From UBA6623 sp965248235 (lineage in GTDB: Bacteria > Acidobacteriota > Terriglobia > Bryobacterales > UBA6623), in contig CBDFIU010000001.1 in the NCBI GenBank assembly GCA_965248235.1, positions 248,001 through 312,000 of the forward strand: a DNA stretch of 64,000 nt. The letters are read 5' to 3'. Both the position numbers and the translations under genes were made by a program. How positions within the stretch are numbered: the first letter of the stretch is position 1; each line of letters starts with the position of its first letter. The notes beneath the pieces are model-generated. The model worked only from the letters and a program-made list of their open reading frames with translations. It was not told where the DNA came from and ran no database searches. Below, one piece after another: positions 29,041-37,576 of the stretch.

Positions 29041-29068
29041 CGGAGCCCAGAGCGCGAGCGACGGGCCA
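29041..29068. repeat. Short dispersed repeat (GGAGCGCAAGCGACGGG type)
   Basis: CGGAGCCCAGAGCGCGAGCGACGGGCCA is a diverged copy of the repeat seen twice, in inverted orientation, at 55588-55614 and 55704-55734. It is non-coding. Confidence 0.4.
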
Positions 29069-29125
29069 ACCCCTAATCTCCTCCGGGAACCGCTGCCGTC
29101 CAAAAACAAGCGGAACCGCGAATAC

Positions 29126-29148
29126 AAACCGGCCCGGCCGGGCCGGCC
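29126..29148 (-). terminator. Possible terminator after the NB-ARC/TPR gene
   Basis: CCGGCCCGG-CCGGGCCGG is a perfect 18-bp palindrome just past the stop codon. On the minus strand it is followed by TTTGT. The T-run is short, so termination would be weak. Confidence 0.35.
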
Positions 29149-29149
29149 T

Positions 29150-30875
29150 CTACTCGTCGGGGAGCGCGCCCAGGTGGGCGAGCATTTGGCGCGTCTTTTC
29201 GGCGTTGGGGTCTTCGATCTCTTCGCGGATCGCCAGGGCGGCGCGGGCATCGGCGATCGCCTCTTCGCGACGGTCCAATTTGGCGAACTCGTCAGCGCGA
29301 TTGTGAAGAACAATGCCCTCGCCGCGGCGGTCGCCGGTCTCGCGGGTGATGCCGAGTTGCTGATCGTAGTACTCGATCGCCTTGCGCGTCTCCCCTAAAG
29401 CGCTATAGGCGTTGCCCAGGTTCCCCAGCGCCAGGCCTTCCTGTTCTTTGTTCCCCAGTTGGCGGGCGGCTTGGGCGGAGGTTTTGAGCCATGCGATTCG
29501 GTCGCGAGCGTGCCGCCGCAGATCGAGGATATGGGCGGCCCGAAGAGGATAGTCTTGTGCGAGTAGCGCCGCTTCGCCATCATCTTCCGCGTGCGCGGCG
29601 GCCCAAGCTTGCCCGGTTTCGATGTGCGTCCGTTCGCGATCGAAGAGCCGCAAGCCGTCGAGAACGCCCTCGTTCCCTTCGTTATAGCGGTCTTCCGCCG
29701 CCGCCGCGACAGCCAAGAAATGCCCCGCGTGGCGCTTGGCGGCGACATACTCGCTCGCATCCGTCAAGCCCTCGCGGGCCAGTTCGCGAAACAGATCATG
29801 CAGCCGAAAGCGCTCTTCCTTCTCGTCGAAGAGAACCAGGTTGCGGCTGACCAGGACCTCCAACTCCTCGCCGTCGAGTTCCCCGACGGCCTCCGCGGCC
29901 GGGCGATCGAACGGCGCTGGGAAGACGGCCAGCGAGCGCCATTTCTCGACCAGTTCGGCTTGGTCATGCCCGAGCGCCTCGACGCTCTCCGCCAAGACGG
30001 CCATGACTTCCTTGCCCCGATAGCGCAAGTCTCCACGATCGCGCTCGAGCTTCTCGAGGTAGGCTGCGGTCGATAGAGCCCTTGACCCGGCCAAGCGCTC
30101 GCCGGCCGCCCGCAACGCCAGCGGCAGGTAGCCGCACAACTCGGCTAGGCGGGCGATCTCGTCGCCGCTCGCGCGGTCCCTGTCCACGTTCTCTCGCAGC
30201 AGCTTGGCGGCCTCGTCTGGGGAAAGCTGGTCGAGATCGACGGGCTCGACGCCGGGCAAGGGGATCGACTGCCGCGAGGTAATTAGCATCGCCGAGGGCG
30301 GCTTAGGCACGAGCGAGGCGACCTGGGCGCTGTCTTTCGCGTTGTCGGCCAAGATCAGCACGCGGCGCTCGGCAAGCAGGCCTTGATAGATCCCGGCGAG
30401 ATGTTGATCGTTGTCGGGGAGCTTTTGGTCCGGGATGAGAGCGAGCAGCACGTCGCGCATGGCCTCGGCGAGGGTGGTGGGTTTAGCATCGAGTCCGCGC
30501 AGGTTGATTTGGACTTGTCCGTCGGGGTAGTGATCGCGGACCTCTCGGGCGACGTAGTAGGCCAGCTCGGTCTTGCCGACGCCGCCTTGTCCGCCGATGG
30601 CGCTAATGGCCGCGCCGCGTTGCTCTTTTAAGCACGCCGTGATTGTCTCGATATCGGCGGCGCGGCCTACGAAGTCGGGTACGGGGTTGGGGAGTTGGGG
30701 GACAAGCCGATCCGGGCTCGCCAGGGCCGTGTCGGGAGACGGTTCGGGCCGCGGCGGGCCTTCAGGCGGACCCAAGAGTTGCTGCAAACGATGAAAGCCC
30801 CACCTCTTCAAATACTCCTTCGCCGCGAAGTAGAAGGCGAGGCCGAGCAACGCGACGACGACGACAATAAAGCCG
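29150..30875 (-). pseudogene. NB-ARC/TPR STAND-type protein, N-terminus removed by IS copy 2
   Basis: About 575 codons remain. They encode a membrane span (FIVVVVALLGLAFYFAAKEY), a proline-rich linker, then an NB-ARC ATPase: DFVGRAADIETI, Walker A in AISAIGGQGGVGKTELAYYV, Walker B RRVLILADNAKD, sensor-like SAMLITSRQSIPLP, and CGYLPLALRAAGERLAG (the GxP motif). A winged-helix-like part (FRLHDLFRELAREGL) leads to C-terminal TPRs (LGNLGNAYSALGETRKAIEY, VLHNRADEFAKLDRREEAIA). Such proteins act as ligand-triggered switches in signalling or defence. The IS right at the start of the span removed the native start codon. The frame stays open through the IS antisense strand to 31126, so a fused product is possible but unproven. 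Confidence 0.82.
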
Positions 30876-31911
30876 GATGGGTATTTACTTGACTCAGGTG
30901 ACCACAAGATGTAGGATCGGGGAAATGGAAGATTATCCTCGGAATCTGGCCGAGTTCGAGGCGCGTTTCGCCACCGAGCAGGCCTGTCGAGAGTATCTGT
31001 GTCAACTCCGCTGGCCGGAGGGTTTTCGTTGTCCGCGATGCGGGCACGACAAAGCGTGGGCGGTGCGGACAGCGCTGCTGGAGTGCGCCGGCTGCGGGCA
31101 TCAAGCTTCTCCAACGGCGGGCACAATATTTCAAGACACCCGCCAACCCCTCCAGAGTTGGTTTCGAGCCATGTGGTGGCTCACGAGCCAGAAGAACGGG
31201 GCGAGCGCGCTGGGCTTGCAGCGGGTGTTGGGCCTGGGCAGCTACAAAACGGCCTGGACTTGGTTGCATAAGCTCCGGCGCGCCATGGTGCGGCCCGGAC
31301 GCGATCGGCTCAGCGGGCGCGTGGAGGTTGACGAGACTTACTTAGGAGGCTTGGAGGAGGGCGTGCGCGGTCGCCAAACCGACGCTAAGGCGCTGATTGT
31401 AGTAGCGGCCGAGGAAGATGGTGCCGGCATCGGGCGGGTTCGGATACGCACCATTCCCAACGCCTCCGGGGACAGCTTGATGGCCTTCGTCGGCGAGTCG
31501 ATCGAACCCGGCAGCGTGGTCCATACCGACGGTTGGCTGGGATACGAACCGCTCGAAGGCGACGGCTATCGCCACGAGGTGAGCTACCTGGAGGGGCAAC
31601 CGGCGCGCGCCTCGAAACTGCTCCCCCGGGTGCACCGCGTGGTGTCGTTAGTGAAGCGCTGGATACTGGGCACGCATCAAGGAGCGGTCAGTCACGAGCA
31701 TCTCGACTCCTACCTCGACGAATTCGCCTTCCGCTTCAACCGCCGCAAGTCCAGAAGTCGAGGCAAGCTCTTTTACCGCCTGGTTCAACAGGCCGTCGCC
31801 GTGCCACCGGCACCCTACAAATCGCTGGTCGGAGGCACCGCGACACGCGCTACGGACGACCACAACATGTAGGGGCTATTTCCCAATACCTGAGTCAAGT
31901 AAATACCCATC
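30876..31911 (+). mobile_element. IS1595-family insertion sequence, copy 2
   Basis: The same 1036-bp element as copy 1, in plus orientation, with GATGGGTATTT ends. The flanks do not match: TAAAGCCG on the left (30868-30875), CTGGCGTT on the right. The missing target duplication means one or both flanks were replaced after insertion, by recombination with another copy or by deletion. The left end cuts the NB-ARC gene and the right end cuts a small secreted-protein gene. Confidence 0.93.
30925..31872 (+). CDS. IS1595-family transposase, copy 2
   Basis: A 315-residue protein, the same as copy 1 except for Lys instead of Glu in TDAKALIVVAAEED. It is intact, with zinc ribbon, VDETYLGG, VHTDGW and the FAFRFNRR C-terminal block. 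It starts at the ATG after GGGGAA inside the inverted-repeat-proximal region; an in-frame ATG at the element tip would add 16 residues. Confidence 0.93.
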   Translation: MEDYPRNLAEFEARFATEQACREYLCQLRWPEGFRCPRCGHDKAWAVRTALLECAGCGHQASPTAGTIFQDTRQPLQSWFRAMWWLTSQKNGASALGLQRVLGLGSYKTAWTWLHKLRRAMVRPGRDRLSGRVEVDETYLGGLEEGVRGRQTDAKALIVVAAEEDGAGIGRVRIRTIPNASGDSLMAFVGESIEPGSVVHTDGWLGYEPLEGDGYRHEVSYLEGQPARASKLLPRVHRVVSLVKRWILGTHQGAVSHEHLDSYLDEFAFRFNRRKSRSRGKLFYRLVQQAVAVPPAPYKSLVGGTATRATDDHNM

Positions 31912-32007
31912 CTGGCGTTTTTCGCGTTTCTTGATGTTCTCGGCAAACCCTACGCCGACAACAAGGAACATCCCTACCGCCACTACCGTTAAACGTGCTT
32001 TCAACAT
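31912..32007 (-). pseudogene. Secreted-protein gene, truncated after 32 codons by IS copy 2
   Basis: An ATG at 32007 has a strong AAGGAGG upstream (minus strand). It begins MLKARLTVVAVGMFLVVGVG, a clear signal peptide (cleavage near GFA-ENI), followed by a basic stretch ENIKKREKRQ before the IS boundary. The rest of the gene is missing from this side, so its family cannot be told. Confidence 0.6.
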
Positions 32008-32195
32008 GAATCCGATCCTCCTTGCCCAATGGAACACCATCAGGTTTACAAAAGTCGCGGAAAAAGTCCACCGGAGCCGACCCTGACATGGGGTTCCGAT
32101 TGAGCCTTGAACCCCGTCCGCGTCGACGATCCCACCTATACTATTTGCCGAGGCGATTGCCGGGCTTGCTGTGTGGACCACATCCTTGGGACCAA

Positions 32196-33149
32196 GTGTC
32201 CTTCATTGTTACCGCTTTGTTGCTCACTTGCGGTTCTTGCGGACGGTCAACGCCCGGTCCAATCGAGAGAGCGTTCCGTTTGCTGCCGCCCGAGCAAGCG
32301 ATCGTTGGCTACGTGGATGTGACCAAGGCCGGCCCGCGAATCATGGGGCGACTTCACGAAGAGGTGGGCGCAACCAACAACCCCGCGTCGCCGGTCGGTC
32401 CCAGGTCGTTCCTCGGGCATCCCGCGATCCCGTCTCTCGACGACATCGACGCGTTGGCCTTCGCCGCGGACGAACACAGCCGCACGCTCGTGCTGCTGTT
32501 TCCCGCCGGCCGATTCAGTGCCGACGCGCTGCGCCGGCGCCTGACCGCAGCCAAGATCGACTGCCCCTCGCCAGTGGATGAAACCCCGTGCGTTATCCCC
32601 GCGGCCGACAGCGGGCGCCCACTCGCTTTGACCATGCCCGAACCGGGAACCCTGATGTTGTCGGAATCCGCGGGCAAAGACAGCGTGGCGGAACCCGGAC
32701 TCCACGCCGAGGCGGCGGACGTTGAAGAGCAAGCCCTCGAGGCCCGCCGGGCGCTTGCCGAGGACGGGGTCGCCTGGGTCCGAATCGACCCGCGCCAGTT
32801 ACCGCGCGCCGCCGGCTTCGAAGCCGCGAGGGGCAGCGCGGTCGGGCTGTTCAGCAAAGCCCTCGGGCCGGCCGCCGTCGCCTATGCTACTTTGCACGGC
32901 CCGCCGCCCGACGATCTCGCGGCCGGAAAGATCAAACTGCGGCTTCGGGCCGATTTCGAAACGTCCGAGATCGCGCGCGAGCAGACGGGAGTCCTCAAAG
33001 GGCTGTCGGCCTTCGCAGGGGCGATGCTCGGCTCGGGAGGCAATCCTTCAGAACCCTGGAGCCGGGTCTTTCATAGCGGTCGATTTCGGCACGAGGGGCG
33101 CGAAGCCCACGCAATGTGGTCGCTCAACGCAATATTCGAAGGACGTTAA
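32196..33149 (+). CDS. Putative lipoprotein of unknown function
   Basis: The frame is open from 32022. I prefer the GTG at 32196, which begins a short hydrophobic stretch and a lipobox-like LLLTCGSCGRS, giving 317 residues. The mature part starts near TPGPIERAFRLLPPEQAIVG and contains LDDIDALAFAADEHSRTLVL then LLFPAGRFSADALRRRL, LMLSESAGKDSVAEPG and a C-terminal IKLRLRADFETSEIAREQTG. The layout (a per-residue threshold of a predicted protein's score, then two alpha/beta repeats) resembles acidobacterial lipoproteins of unknown function. I cannot name a family. Start uncertain; the body has good codon usage. Confidence 0.6.
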   Translation: MSFIVTALLLTCGSCGRSTPGPIERAFRLLPPEQAIVGYVDVTKAGPRIMGRLHEEVGATNNPASPVGPRSFLGHPAIPSLDDIDALAFAADEHSRTLVLLFPAGRFSADALRRRLTAAKIDCPSPVDETPCVIPAADSGRPLALTMPEPGTLMLSESAGKDSVAEPGLHAEAADVEEQALEARRALAEDGVAWVRIDPRQLPRAAGFEAARGSAVGLFSKALGPAAVAYATLHGPPPDDLAAGKIKLRLRADFETSEIAREQTGVLKGLSAFAGAMLGSGGNPSEPWSRVFHSGRFRHEGREAHAMWSLNAIFEGR

Positions 33150-33280
33150 GCGCATGGGGGCCGGCCGGTTCTTGAGTCGATTTCCGGTCGAGCCCGCGCG
33201 GCCTCAATACGCGAGGACCGGCTCCGCTCACTTGCTACACTCGACCCAGACGACATTGAGAGTACAAGCCCGACGCGCCC

Positions 33281-33433
33281 GTGGAACTTTTCGACAGCAG
33301 TTTTGATTTCGCCAAGGAACTGCCAGCTTCTTCCGACGGAGAATTGAAACTGCTGCCGGTCCGGACGGTCCCGGCAGTCGGCACGGCCCACGCTTTTTGG
33401 TTGCATGCGCCTAACCGGCAAATGGGTGCGTGA
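33281..33433 (+). pseudogene. Possible gene fragment of 50 codons
   Basis: A GTG-started frame encodes VELFDSSFDFAKELPASSDG and ELKLLPVRTVPAVGTAHAFW before a stop. It reads like the N-terminus of a longer protein that loses its frame near 33395. I cannot identify the parent. The 300-bp gap around it holds nothing else recognisable. Confidence 0.25.
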
Positions 33434-33461
33434 GCAGTAGGGTTTACGTTCCGGGAGAGCG

Positions 33462-33911
33462 ATGAACGACGGAGACTACTCTGCCCGACTTAAGGCCGCC
33501 TTCCTTCAGGTGAGCGCGAGGATCTTGCCTGATGTGGCGTGGTCCGAGGGAAAGAGCGACGACAGTCTGGTTTACCCGGAGGAATCCCCGGCCTTAGGAC
33601 AGCTGGAAGTGGAATTCAATGACAATGACATTACGCTGTACTTCGACCTGATCCACGACCATCAGCATCACGAGCTGGAAGACAGTGTTCCTGATCAGTG
33701 TGAAACGGCCATCCGCGATGTGGCGACGGAAGCCCTAGAGTTTATAAGGCAGGTCGTTTCGGACCAGATTCTCTTTCGGCAGGGTATGTTCGTAAGCGGA
33801 GCCCAGACAAAGCGGCCGCCGACGGTCTTCTCCCGGACATGGCGCCGGCTGACACCTTGGGTGAAGGAGGCAGTCTGGTCGGGCGGAACGAGCGGTCACA
33901 GCATCAACTAA
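33462..33911 (+). CDS. Hypothetical protein of 149 residues
   Basis: The ATG follows GGGAGAG. The protein is acidic at first (ILPDVAWSEGKSDDSLVYPE, QLEVEFNDNDITLYFDLIHD, then HQHHELEDSVPDQCETAIRD) with alternating strands and a helix (VATEALEFIRQVVSDQILFR), then a basic C-terminal tail (FSRTWRRLTPWVKEAVWSGG). No signal peptide or membrane span. No family recognised. It lies convergent with the gamma-glutamyltransferase gene, 45 bp away. Confidence 0.65.
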   Translation: MNDGDYSARLKAAFLQVSARILPDVAWSEGKSDDSLVYPEESPALGQLEVEFNDNDITLYFDLIHDHQHHELEDSVPDQCETAIRDVATEALEFIRQVVSDQILFRQGMFVSGAQTKRPPTVFSRTWRRLTPWVKEAVWSGGTSGHSIN

Positions 33912-33956
33912 CGAACGTCGCGCGCGGCTTCCTCTGGCGAGACTCCGCGACCGATT

Positions 33957-35627
33957 TCAATACCCCGCCGCCAGACCCTCCGATCTTGCATCCGCCGCGC
34001 CGAACAACCACTCGCCGTCAACCTGAATCGCCATCAGTCGCGCTATCGGCTCCAAGAAAACAACCTTGTGGCCGCGCTTTCGCAACAGCGCCACCGTATC
34101 AGGCGAAAAACCGTGGTCTTCCATGCGCAGCTCGTCGGGCATCCATTGATGATGGAAGCGCGGGAAGTCGACGGCTTGCTGAAGATTCGTCTTGAAATCG
34201 ATCACGTTGGTGATCACCTGCAAAACGACGGAGATAATGCGAGGCCCGCCGGCCGCCCCAACAACAAGAAACGGCTTGCCGTCGCGCGTGACGATCGTCG
34301 GCGTCATCGCCGAGAGCGGCCGTTTGTCCGGCTCGATCGCGTTTTTCTCACTTTGCAGCAGCCCGAAATGATTCGGCGAGCCGGGCTTGGCGGTAAAATC
34401 ATCCATTTCGTTATTGAGCAACACGCCCGTGCCCCGTGCCGTCACACCCGAACCGAACGAGCCATTGAGCGTATAGGTCACCGCCACGGCATTGCCCGCC
34501 TCGTCGACGATCGAGTAATGCGTCGTCTCCCCGCTCTCCGCGCCGGCGGGCCGTCCGGCTGAGATTTGAGCGCTCGGCGTCGCGCGGTCCGGATCGATCG
34601 AAGCGCGCCGATCGAGCGCGTACTTTTTCTCAATGAGACCGGCAACAGGAACTTTCACGAAATCGGTGTCGCCGAAAAACTCGGCGCGGTCGGCGAAGAA
34701 ACGCCGCATGACCTCGGCCATGTAGTGAGTCGCCGATGCCGACCCCGCGCCCTCGCCCGCGAAGCCGCTGCCCTCGAGCATATTCAGCATCTGTACGATC
34801 CCCGCCCCGCCCGAGCTTGGCGGCGGCGCCGATAGGATCCCATAGCCGCGATAAGTCCCTGCAAGCGGCCGGCGCTCGACAATCTTGTACGCCTTCAAAT
34901 CGGCAAGCGTAATCAACCCGCCGTTACGCGCCATGTCCTCGGCAATCAGCCGCGCCGTGCGGCCCTCGTAAAACTCATCCGGCCCCTTCTCGCGCAAACG
35001 CGCCAACGTCCCGGCCAGGTCGGGTTGACGAAGAGTCTCGCCCGCTTCCAAGGGCTCCCCATCGCCCTGGAAAACCCGCTTCGACTCCGGGAACCGTCGC
35101 AACCGTTCGCTGTCGGCCAGATCATCCGCCAACTCGCTGGAAACCGCGAAGCCGGCGCGGGCCAGCTCCTCGGCCGGCGCCACGAGCTCGTCCCAAGGCC
35201 GCGTCCCGTACTTGCGGCGCGCTTCCGCCAAGCCTCGCACCGTCCCCGGGACTCCGACAGCGCGGTACCCCACAAAGCTCTCCTCGGTCACCTCGCCGCT
35301 CGCATCCAAGTACATATCGCGGTCGGCCTTCGCCGGCGCTCTCTCCCGAAAATCGAGGAATGTCGAGGTCCCGTCCTCCAGGCGAATCAGCATGAACCCG
35401 CCGCCGCCCAAATTTCCCGCCCGCGGATGCGTCACCGCCAACGCGAAGCCCACCGCCACGGCCGCGTCCACCGCGTTGCCGCCGTCCACCAGCACCTTGA
35501 CGCCGATCCCGGTGGCACGCGCCTCGGCCGTCACCACCATCGCATGCCGCGCCCGCAGCGGCGCCCGCGACGCTGCGCCAACCGTCACGGCAAGCAAAAC
35601 GAAAAGGGAAATCAGCCGAGAGAACAC
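33957..35627 (-). CDS. ggt: Gamma-glutamyltransferase
   Basis: The 556-residue periplasmic enzyme cleaves and transfers gamma-glutamyl groups, for instance from glutathione. The signal peptide is MFSRLISLFVLLAVTVGAAS. Signatures: HAMVVTAEARATGIGVKVLV, GGNAVDAAVAVGFALAVTHP and AGNLGGGGFMLIR in the large subunit. ESGETTHYSIVDEAGNAVAV holds the autoprocessing/catalytic threonine, Thr368, that begins the small subunit. LNGSFGSGVTARGTGVLLNN, EMDDF and PLSAMTPTIV lead to VVGAAGGPRIISVVLQVITN. Length and order are standard for a precursor that self-cleaves. The gene stands alone between two mobile-element-damaged regions. Confidence 0.95.
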   Translation of the reverse strand: MFSRLISLFVLLAVTVGAASRAPLRARHAMVVTAEARATGIGVKVLVDGGNAVDAAVAVGFALAVTHPRAGNLGGGGFMLIRLEDGTSTFLDFRERAPAKADRDMYLDASGEVTEESFVGYRAVGVPGTVRGLAEARRKYGTRPWDELVAPAEELARAGFAVSSELADDLADSERLRRFPESKRVFQGDGEPLEAGETLRQPDLAGTLARLREKGPDEFYEGRTARLIAEDMARNGGLITLADLKAYKIVERRPLAGTYRGYGILSAPPPSSGGAGIVQMLNMLEGSGFAGEGAGSASATHYMAEVMRRFFADRAEFFGDTDFVKVPVAGLIEKKYALDRRASIDPDRATPSAQISAGRPAGAESGETTHYSIVDEAGNAVAVTYTLNGSFGSGVTARGTGVLLNNEMDDFTAKPGSPNHFGLLQSEKNAIEPDKRPLSAMTPTIVTRDGKPFLVVGAAGGPRIISVVLQVITNVIDFKTNLQQAVDFPRFHHQWMPDELRMEDHGFSPDTVALLRKRGHKVVFLEPIARLMAIQVDGEWLFGAADARSEGLAAGY

Positions 35628-35779
35628 GAATCGATTGTAAGCGGAATCCCGCCCCCGCCGTCGGCCGCGGTCAGCCTTCGCGCCGCGGGGAGGAGTCGGG
35701 ACGAAACCGCGGGCCCGTCGACACGCCTATCGCGCGTCCTTCGACCCGCCAGTGGGAAGAAATGTGGCCGGCCTTGGGC

Positions 35780-36261
35780 CTAACCCGCCTCGGCCCCGGC
35801 CCCAAGCCGGTCCCGCGCGTTTTCGGTGCGGCCCGACGCCGGCACCAGCTTACCGACCCGCCCCAGCCCGTAAGTCGGCATGCCACTGTACACAGCCTCG
35901 TACTGCCCGGGCTTGACCACATACGTTTCATGCCAAATACCCACGTCGCCGCGGCTCGCTCCGACTCGCTCGTTAAAAGCCATCCAAGCCGGCCAATGCT
36001 CTTGGTTCTTATTGCGAGCGTAAGCTTCCAGATGCTCGAAAGACCGCCAATACTGCACGATCACACCCATCGAAATGCCATTGTGGCCGAGAAATCCGGA
36101 ATCCGGATTCGCCTCCAACTCCTCGATCATGCGAGGCATCGCAAGGAACACCGGCAGCCATTTGTGAAGCTTCCAGGGTTTGTTGATCCGCATGCCAATC
36201 AAGAACACTACAAATTCGCCGTCCATCTCCGCCGCCATTCGCCGGTCAATAATCTGGGCCA
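35780..36261 (-). pseudogene. DUF4188-family protein, start codon destroyed by IS copy 3
   Basis: About 160 codons match DUF4188 (monooxygenase-like, dimeric alpha/beta barrel): EFVVFLIGMRINKPWKLHKW, LPVFLAMPRMIEELEANPDS, VQYWRSFEHLEAYARNKNQE then HWPAWMAFNERVG and GDVGIWHETYVVKPGQYEAV, ending with GLGRVGKLVPASG. The family usually begins M-A-x-I. Here the IS boundary falls after the expected A of the ATG: the remaining TGGCCCAG directly abuts the element, leaving ATC-TGG in place of ATGG. Without a native start it is probably silent, although the frame reads on into the IS antisense strand. Confidence 0.8.
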
Positions 36262-37297
36262 GATGGGTATTTACTTGACTCAGGTGACCACAAGATGTAG
36301 GATCGGGGAAATGGAAGATTATCCTCGGAATCTGGCCGAGTTCGAGGCGCGTTTCGCCACCGAGCAGGCCTGTCGAGAGTATCTGTGTCAACTCCGCTGG
36401 CCGGAGGGTTTTCGTTGTCCGCGATGCGGGCACGACAAAGCGTGGGCGGTGCGGACAGCGCTGCTGGAGTGCGCCGGCTGCGGGCATCAAGCTTCTCCAA
36501 CGGCGGGCACAATATTTCAAGACACCCGCCAACCCCTCCAGAGTTGGTTTCGAGCCATGTGGTGGCTCACGAGCCAGAAGAACGGGGCGAGCGCGCTGGG
36601 CTTGCAGCGGGTGTTGGGCCTGGGCAGCTGCAAAACGGCCTGGACTTGGTTGCATAAGCTCCGGCGCGCCATGGTGCGGCCCGGACGCGATCGGCTCAGC
36701 GGGCGCGTGGAGGTTGACGAGACTTACTTAGGAGGCTTGGAGGAGGGCGTGCGCGGTCGCCAAACCGACGCTAAGGCGCTGATTGTAGTAGCGGCCGAGG
36801 AAGATGGTGCCGGCATCGGGCGGGTTCGGATACGCACCATTCCCAACGCCTCCGGGGACAGCTTGATGGCCTTCGTCGGCGAGTCGATCGAACCCGGCAG
36901 CGTGGTCCATACCGACGGTTGGCTGGGATACGAACCGCTCGAAGGCGACGGCTATCGCCACGAGGTGAGCTACCTGGAGGGGCAACCGGCGCGCGCCTCG
37001 AAACTGCTCCCCCGGGTGCACCGCGTGGTGTCGTTAGTGAAGCGCTGGATACTGGGCACGCATCAAGGAGCGGTCAGTCACGAGCATCTCGACTCCTACC
37101 TCGACGAATTCGCCTTCCGCTTCAACCGCCGCAAGTCCAGAAGTCGAGGCAAGCTCTTTTACCGCCTGGTTCAACAGGCCGTCGCCGTGCCACCGGCACC
37201 CTACAAATCGCTGGTCGGAGGCACCGCGACACGCGCTACGGACGACCACAACATGTAGGGGCTATTTCCCAATACCTGAGTCAAGTAAATATCCATC
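36262..37297 (+). mobile_element. IS1595-family insertion sequence, copy 3
   Basis: 1036 bp, plus orientation. The end downstream of the transposase reads GATGGATATTT (complement at 37287-37297) instead of GATGGGTATTT, a variant shared with copy 5. The flanks do not repeat: CTGGGCCA left, CCAGTCAG right. The left end sits in the start codon of the DUF4188 gene; the right flank (37298-37576) contains no recognisable gene. Confidence 0.93.
36311..37258 (+). CDS. IS1595-family transposase, copy 3
   Basis: The intact 315-residue transposase differs from copy 2 by Cys instead of Tyr in GLGSCKTAW. The open frame extends upstream to 35762 across the IS end only because the antisense of the DUF4188 gene happens to be open; that N-terminal extension is not real. 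Confidence 0.92.
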   Translation: MEDYPRNLAEFEARFATEQACREYLCQLRWPEGFRCPRCGHDKAWAVRTALLECAGCGHQASPTAGTIFQDTRQPLQSWFRAMWWLTSQKNGASALGLQRVLGLGSCKTAWTWLHKLRRAMVRPGRDRLSGRVEVDETYLGGLEEGVRGRQTDAKALIVVAAEEDGAGIGRVRIRTIPNASGDSLMAFVGESIEPGSVVHTDGWLGYEPLEGDGYRHEVSYLEGQPARASKLLPRVHRVVSLVKRWILGTHQGAVSHEHLDSYLDEFAFRFNRRKSRSRGKLFYRLVQQAVAVPPAPYKSLVGGTATRATDDHNM

Positions 37298-37576
37298 CCA
37301 GTCAGATCCGAACCGCTTAGTCCGCTCGCGAAACTACTCGATCCAATTTCGGACAACGCAGATGCAGAGCTTGGCAGCCGCGGCAGCCTGTCGTCTTGAA
37401 CATAGACTACCTCATTAGATCGTCACCGCCGCCCGCTCACGAAGCGGTAGAATTGGACCTTCGAGACCGGCTAACTATCGCCCACAAATTAAGACCGCTC
37501 GGAAGCTCCGTGACGCGGAATCGCCGTGATCTTCGAAGCCATGACCTTGGGGCGTATGTACGGGGGTGCAATCAGT

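Noticed and set aside
35762..36310. 498-codon version of the copy 3 transposase with a long N-terminus
   Set aside because: The extension is antisense to the DUF4188 remnant and outside the IS.
30876..37297. Composite transposon made of IS copies 2 and 3
   Set aside because: The outer flanks (TAAAGCCG and CCAGTCAG) are not direct repeats.
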